Shown: piece by piece, positions 5,103 through 7,391 of the stretch
How positions within the stretch are numbered: the stretch's first letter is position 1
How the letters are laid out: the number at the start of each line of letters is the position of its first letter
From: an uncultured Clostridia bacterium
GTDB taxonomy: Bacteria > Bacillota > Clostridia > Peptostreptococcales > Anaerovoracaceae
Direction: 5' to 3'
Length of the DNA: 7,391 nt
Assembly (NCBI GenBank): GCA_934255435.1
Contig: CAKQNZ010000102.1
Coordinates: forward strand, 1 to 7,391
Notes under the pieces: model-generated
Told to the model about the DNA's origin: nothing
What the model saw: the letters and a program-made list of their open reading frames with translations, nothing else
The model's database searches: none
Program-made: the position numbers and the translations under genes

Positions 5103-6368
5103 ATGATGGAACAAATCATAGCAGGTGGTGTATTCCTGCTGGTGATGGTACTGATCGTCACAGAGAAAGTACACAGGACGGCAGCTGCTGTACTTGGTAT
5201 GGCGATACTGCTGCTCACAAAGGTGATAAGTCTTGATAAAGCGATAGATCATATCGATTTCAACACTCTCGGCGTGCTGCTGGGAATGATGATATTCGTA
5301 GGAGTCGTCAGGAAGTCGGGACTTTTTGAATATGTTGCGATAAAGGCTGCGAAGCTGGCTAAGGGCGATCCGTGGAAGATAATGGTTGCGTTCATAATCA
5401 TAACGGCATTCTTCTCGGCTATGCTGGACAACGTAACGACAGTGCTGCTGATAGCACCTATGACGCTGACGATAACCAATATACTGAATGTGGATCCGGT
5501 ACCATACCTGATAACCCAGGCGCTGGCGTCGAACATAGGAGGTACAGGCACTCTTATAGGTGATCCGCCTAACATCATGATAGGCAGCGCTACGGGCTTC
5601 GATTTCCTTGAGTTCCTTGTGAACGACGGCGTTCCGGCACTGATAATACTGGTGGCAGTTATACTGCTGATAAGGTTCATATACGGCAGGAAGCTGCATG
5701 TGGATGATACTGCTAAAAGGCATATCATGAGGCTGGAGGAGAAAAAAGCCATAAAGGATGCCGCATTGATGAAGAAAAGTCTTGTGATGATAGTGCTGGT
5801 AGCTGCAGGATTCGTGCTCCACGGTCAGATAGGCATCGAATCAAGCGTTATAGCGCTGACAGCTGCAGCAGTGATGTTCATCATAGGAAAACAGGATGTA
5901 GAGGACATCGTGTACGATGTGGAATGGCCTACGATAATATTTTTTCTGGGGCTCTTCGTCATCGTAGGAGCTATGGTGGAGACAGGTCTCATAGAAAAGC
6001 TGGCAGACGCTATGCTGAATTCAACAGAAGGACATCCTGTAGTGACCATGCTGGTGCTGCTCTGGGCGTCGGCGCTGATATCTTCAGTACTGGACAATAT
6101 ACCGTTCGTTGCCACACTTATACCAATGGTCACTTTGATGGAGCAGGGCGGTATGGACGTGTTCCCGCTGTGGTGGGCTATATCTCTTGGCGCATGTCTT
6201 GGTGGAAACGGCACGCTGATAGGTGCATCTGCCAACGTGGTGGTTGCAAGCATCAGCGGCAAGAACGGACATCCTATAACCTTTGCACAGTTTACTAAAG
6301 TCGGTTTTCCTGTTATGATATTCACGATGCTGATAGCTACGGCGTACATGCTGATAAAATTCGCATAG
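5103..6368 (+). CDS. ArsB/NhaD-family (ion transporter superfamily) permease
   Basis: The product is a 421-residue integral membrane protein with about 11-12 hydrophobic helices in two related halves. Each half carries a paired signature. DNVTT (109-113) and GGTGTLIGDPPN (146-157) lie in the first half; DNIPF (331-335) and GGNGTLIGASAN (367-378) lie in the second. These re-entrant-loop motifs are typical of the ArsB/NhaD/P-protein branch, whose members move anions or exchange sodium for protons. A charged cytoplasmic loop (~195-225) separates the halves. The length is normal and the frame intact; ATG 5106 is an equally close alternative start. No arsenic genes (arsR, arsA, arsC) are nearby, so arsenite export is not supported and the substrate is unknown. 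A structured leader precedes the gene, and a small unknown gene follows 63 bp downstream, probably in the same operon. Confidence 0.9.
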   Translation: MMEQIIAGGVFLLVMVLIVTEKVHRTAAAVLGMAILLLTKVISLDKAIDHIDFNTLGVLLGMMIFVGVVRKSGLFEYVAIKAAKLAKGDPWKIMVAFIIITAFFSAMLDNVTTVLLIAPMTLTITNILNVDPVPYLITQALASNIGGTGTLIGDPPNIMIGSATGFDFLEFLVNDGVPALIILVAVILLIRFIYGRKLHVDDTAKRHIMRLEEKKAIKDAALMKKSLVMIVLVAAGFVLHGQIGIESSVIALTAAAVMFIIGKQDVEDIVYDVEWPTIIFFLGLFVIVGAMVETGLIEKLADAMLNSTEGHPVVTMLVLLWASALISSVLDNIPFVATLIPMVTLMEQGGMDVFPLWWAISLGACLGGNGTLIGASANVVVASISGKNGHPITFAQFTKVGFPVMIFTMLIATAYMLIKFA

Positions 6369-6431
6369 CAGGATCATGACGGAGATGTTTGCGCAAAGCC
6401 GACTGGCGGCAGTATATGAAAGGAAGATAAA

Positions 6432-6896
6432 ATGGTAAGGTCAGATTTTTACAATAATATCATAACTGATGAAACTATAGATATGATGCTGAGACAGATA
6501 GATGCGGAATCCATAATCAGCAAAACGGGGCAGATAGGCAGAGTCAGATTCAGCCTCTCGCCGGAGGACCCGGACATGTACGCCGAGTACATGTATGAGA
6601 TAACCGAGGACGGAGAGCTGAATATGCAGCGTATAGAGCCTATTTCCAGGAATTTTGGTACCATGCATGATATTTCAGACATGGTCAAGGAAATAACATA
6701 TGATCTGAGGAATTACAAACATGCTATAGACGGTGGCCTTTTCGAGAAGTACGTTGATATAGCAGGCCGTATGAGGATAATCAGGCGTGAGTTCGAGGAT
6801 CTTTTCCTGATGTGCGATCCCAACGAGGAATCCCTCGAAGAAGTCAAAGGGCATGTGGACGATCTTCTGCAGTCGCTGAAAAAGACATTCAAATAA
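6432..6896 (+). CDS. Hypothetical protein, 154 residues
   Basis: I do not recognise this family. The start ATG at 6432 has AAGGAAG (6420-6426) 5 bases upstream. The protein is soluble in appearance, with no signal peptide or membrane segment, and rich in Asp, Glu, Met, Ile and Arg. Residues ~1-30 look helical (ITDETIDMMLRQIDAESI) and the middle holds possible beta strands (GRVRFSLSPED, YMYEITEDGEL). The C-terminal half is predicted helical, ending in an acidic-basic amphipathic helix (ESLEEVKGHVDDLLQSLKK). No cysteine cluster or nucleotide-binding motif was seen; its single cysteine is in LFLMCDPNEE. The 63-bp gap after the permease has no terminator but contains the palindrome TTTGCGCAAA (6388-6397). 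Co-transcription with the permease is likely. A regulatory or accessory role is only a guess. Confidence 0.75.
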   Translation: MVRSDFYNNIITDETIDMMLRQIDAESIISKTGQIGRVRFSLSPEDPDMYAEYMYEITEDGELNMQRIEPISRNFGTMHDISDMVKEITYDLRNYKHAIDGGLFEKYVDIAGRMRIIRREFEDLFLMCDPNEESLEEVKGHVDDLLQSLKKTFK

Positions 6897-6925
6897 AACG
6901 ATACTATAAAGTATATGATAAAACC

Positions 6926-6953
6926 AGGGCAGGTGAAGGACACCTGCCCTTTT
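6926..6953 (+). terminator. Rho-independent terminator of the permease operon
   Basis: AGGGCAGGTG (6926-6935) pairs perfectly with CACCTGCCCT (6941-6950), a 10-bp stem with loop AAGGA, followed by TTT and, after GAA, a second T-run to 6961. It lies 30 bp after the stop codon at 6896 and clearly closes the transcription unit. Confidence 0.92.
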
Positions 6954-6960
6954 GAATTTT

Positions 6961-7131
6961 TGAAAACGACCGGATTTCCCAGAGAGCGGAGCGATCTGTA
7001 AGGAAAATGCGACAGCAGGGGCGGTAAGCCACCAACGCTTGCGCTCCGACAGGCTGCTTTCTGAAACTGCCTTGTTGCGGTGTAGTTGAAATTTATTGAA
7101 AATAAGGCGGCAAGATTGTGAGATGAAACTG
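6961..7131. other. Intergenic block with inverted repeat, possible dispersed element
   Basis: No gene is supported. CGGAGCG (6987-6993) is the perfect complement of CGCTCCG (7043-7049). It encloses ~50 bases with a smaller imperfect hairpin (GGCGG / CCACC around 7020-7033). The block is richer in G and C than the sequence on either side and lies between the operon terminator and the next promoter. It could be a genome-wide intergenic repeat, a small RNA or a gene remnant; the window contains only one copy. Confidence 0.3.
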
Positions 7132-7140
7132 TGATATAAT
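7132..7140 (+). promoter_or_regulatory. Extended -10 promoter of the SulP gene
   Basis: TGATATAAT contains a perfect TATAAT (7135-7140) with the extended TG. No good -35 lies at 16-18 bp; TTGTGA at 7116-7121 is only 13 bp away. Transcription from here would start near 7147 and leave a leader of about 33 bases. Confidence 0.6.
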
Positions 7141-7179
7141 AACAAATAAGTTATAAAGTGTGTGGAGAAAGGAACAAAA

Positions 7180-7391
7180 ATGCATCTCATCAAAGATTAT
7201 GTGCAGGATCTCAAAGAGGAATTCCGGGGCTACAACGGCAAGCGGCTGAGCCGTGATATCATGGCAGGCATCACAGTCGCAGCTGTGGCGCTGCCGCTGG
7301 CTCTTGCTTTCGGCGTCAGTTCGGGAGCCACTGCAGCTGCAGGACTTGGTACAGCCAACAGCGGAGGTATAGTCATCAGCCTGCTGTCAGG
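7180..7391 (+). CDS. SulP-family inorganic anion transporter, N-terminal part
   Basis: The first 70 codons are present and the gene continues past the right edge. The start ATG 7180 follows AAAGGA (7168-7173) at 6 bases. After a charged cytoplasmic N-terminus (~residues 1-27, ending KRLSRD) comes IMAGITVAAVALPLALAFGVSSGA, the hallmark first membrane segment of SulP proteins. GLGTANSGGIVISLLS follows, which leads into the second. The family exchanges or co-transports sulfate, bicarbonate, dicarboxylates or related anions across the cytoplasmic membrane. The substrate cannot be read from this part, nor whether a C-terminal STAS domain is present. The gene has its own promoter and is separated from the upstream operon by a terminator. 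Confidence 0.9.
   Translation, partial: MHLIKDYVQDLKEEFRGYNGKRLSRDIMAGITVAAVALPLALAFGVSSGATAAAGLGTANSGGIVISLLS

Noticed and set aside
4976..5236. A reading frame from TTG 4976 or ATG 4982 through the leader (start MKKILFDISHGFF)
   Set aside because: It overlaps the permease gene out of frame by more than 130 bp and turns into low-quality, Cys/Arg/Asp-rich shadow sequence. The same bases are better explained by RNA helices.
5103..6368. Assignment of the permease as an arsenite pump (arsB)
   Set aside because: The shared fold motifs do not define substrate, and no arsenic-responsive or arsenic-reducing gene is nearby.
6675..7193. A minus-strand reading frame of 172 codons covering the intergenic block
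   Set aside because: It runs antisense through the operon terminator and the end of the 154-residue gene, has no ribosome binding site, and its sequence resembles no family.

Overview
The window looks like a chromosomal segment of an anaerobic Gram-positive bacterium of the class Clostridia. The reasons are the strong AGGAGG-type ribosome binding sites, the intermediate base composition, the frequent ATA (Ile) and AGG/AGA (Arg) codons, and the gene families present: a two-component system typical of gut Firmicutes, an XdhC/CoxI-type protein, an ArsB/NhaD permease and a SulP transporter. No genus can be assigned from the sequence alone. No phage, transposase, tRNA, rRNA or CRISPR feature was seen.

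Layout. Positions 1-1333, minus strand, hold a damaged two-component system. The response regulator (start 1333) has a complete receiver domain but stops at 776, inside its DNA-binding domain. The following open frame is a sensor histidine kinase without its start or first membrane segment, and it runs off the left edge. One deletion joining the two genes out of frame explains both defects. A spacer (1334-1554) separates them from a divergent gene at 1555-3558, which encodes a predicted membrane-anchored surface protein with a Ser/Gln/Gly/Pro-rich linker and a parallel beta-helix-like domain. Tandem 11-bp repeats in the spacer fit an OmpR/PhoB-type regulator site, so the surface protein was probably a target of the two-component system.

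A hairpin terminator (3659-3699) follows. Next, behind its own promoter, comes an XdhC/CoxI-family protein (3876-4802) whose two domains are in the reverse of the usual order. A 300-bp gap then carries a palindrome over a possible -35 box. Just before the next ribosome binding site it also carries a compact three-helix RNA candidate (5000-5083), which could be an undescribed regulatory leader. That leader precedes an ArsB/NhaD-type ion permease (5103-6368) and a small unknown protein (6432-6896). These two probably form one transcription unit, ended by a strong terminator at 6926-6953. A gene-free block with an inverted repeat leads to a promoter and the start of a SulP-family anion transporter (7180 to the right edge).

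The most interesting items are the structured leader before the permease and the deletion-fused two-component system. All functional statements rest on motif recognition; no database search or folding calculation was possible.
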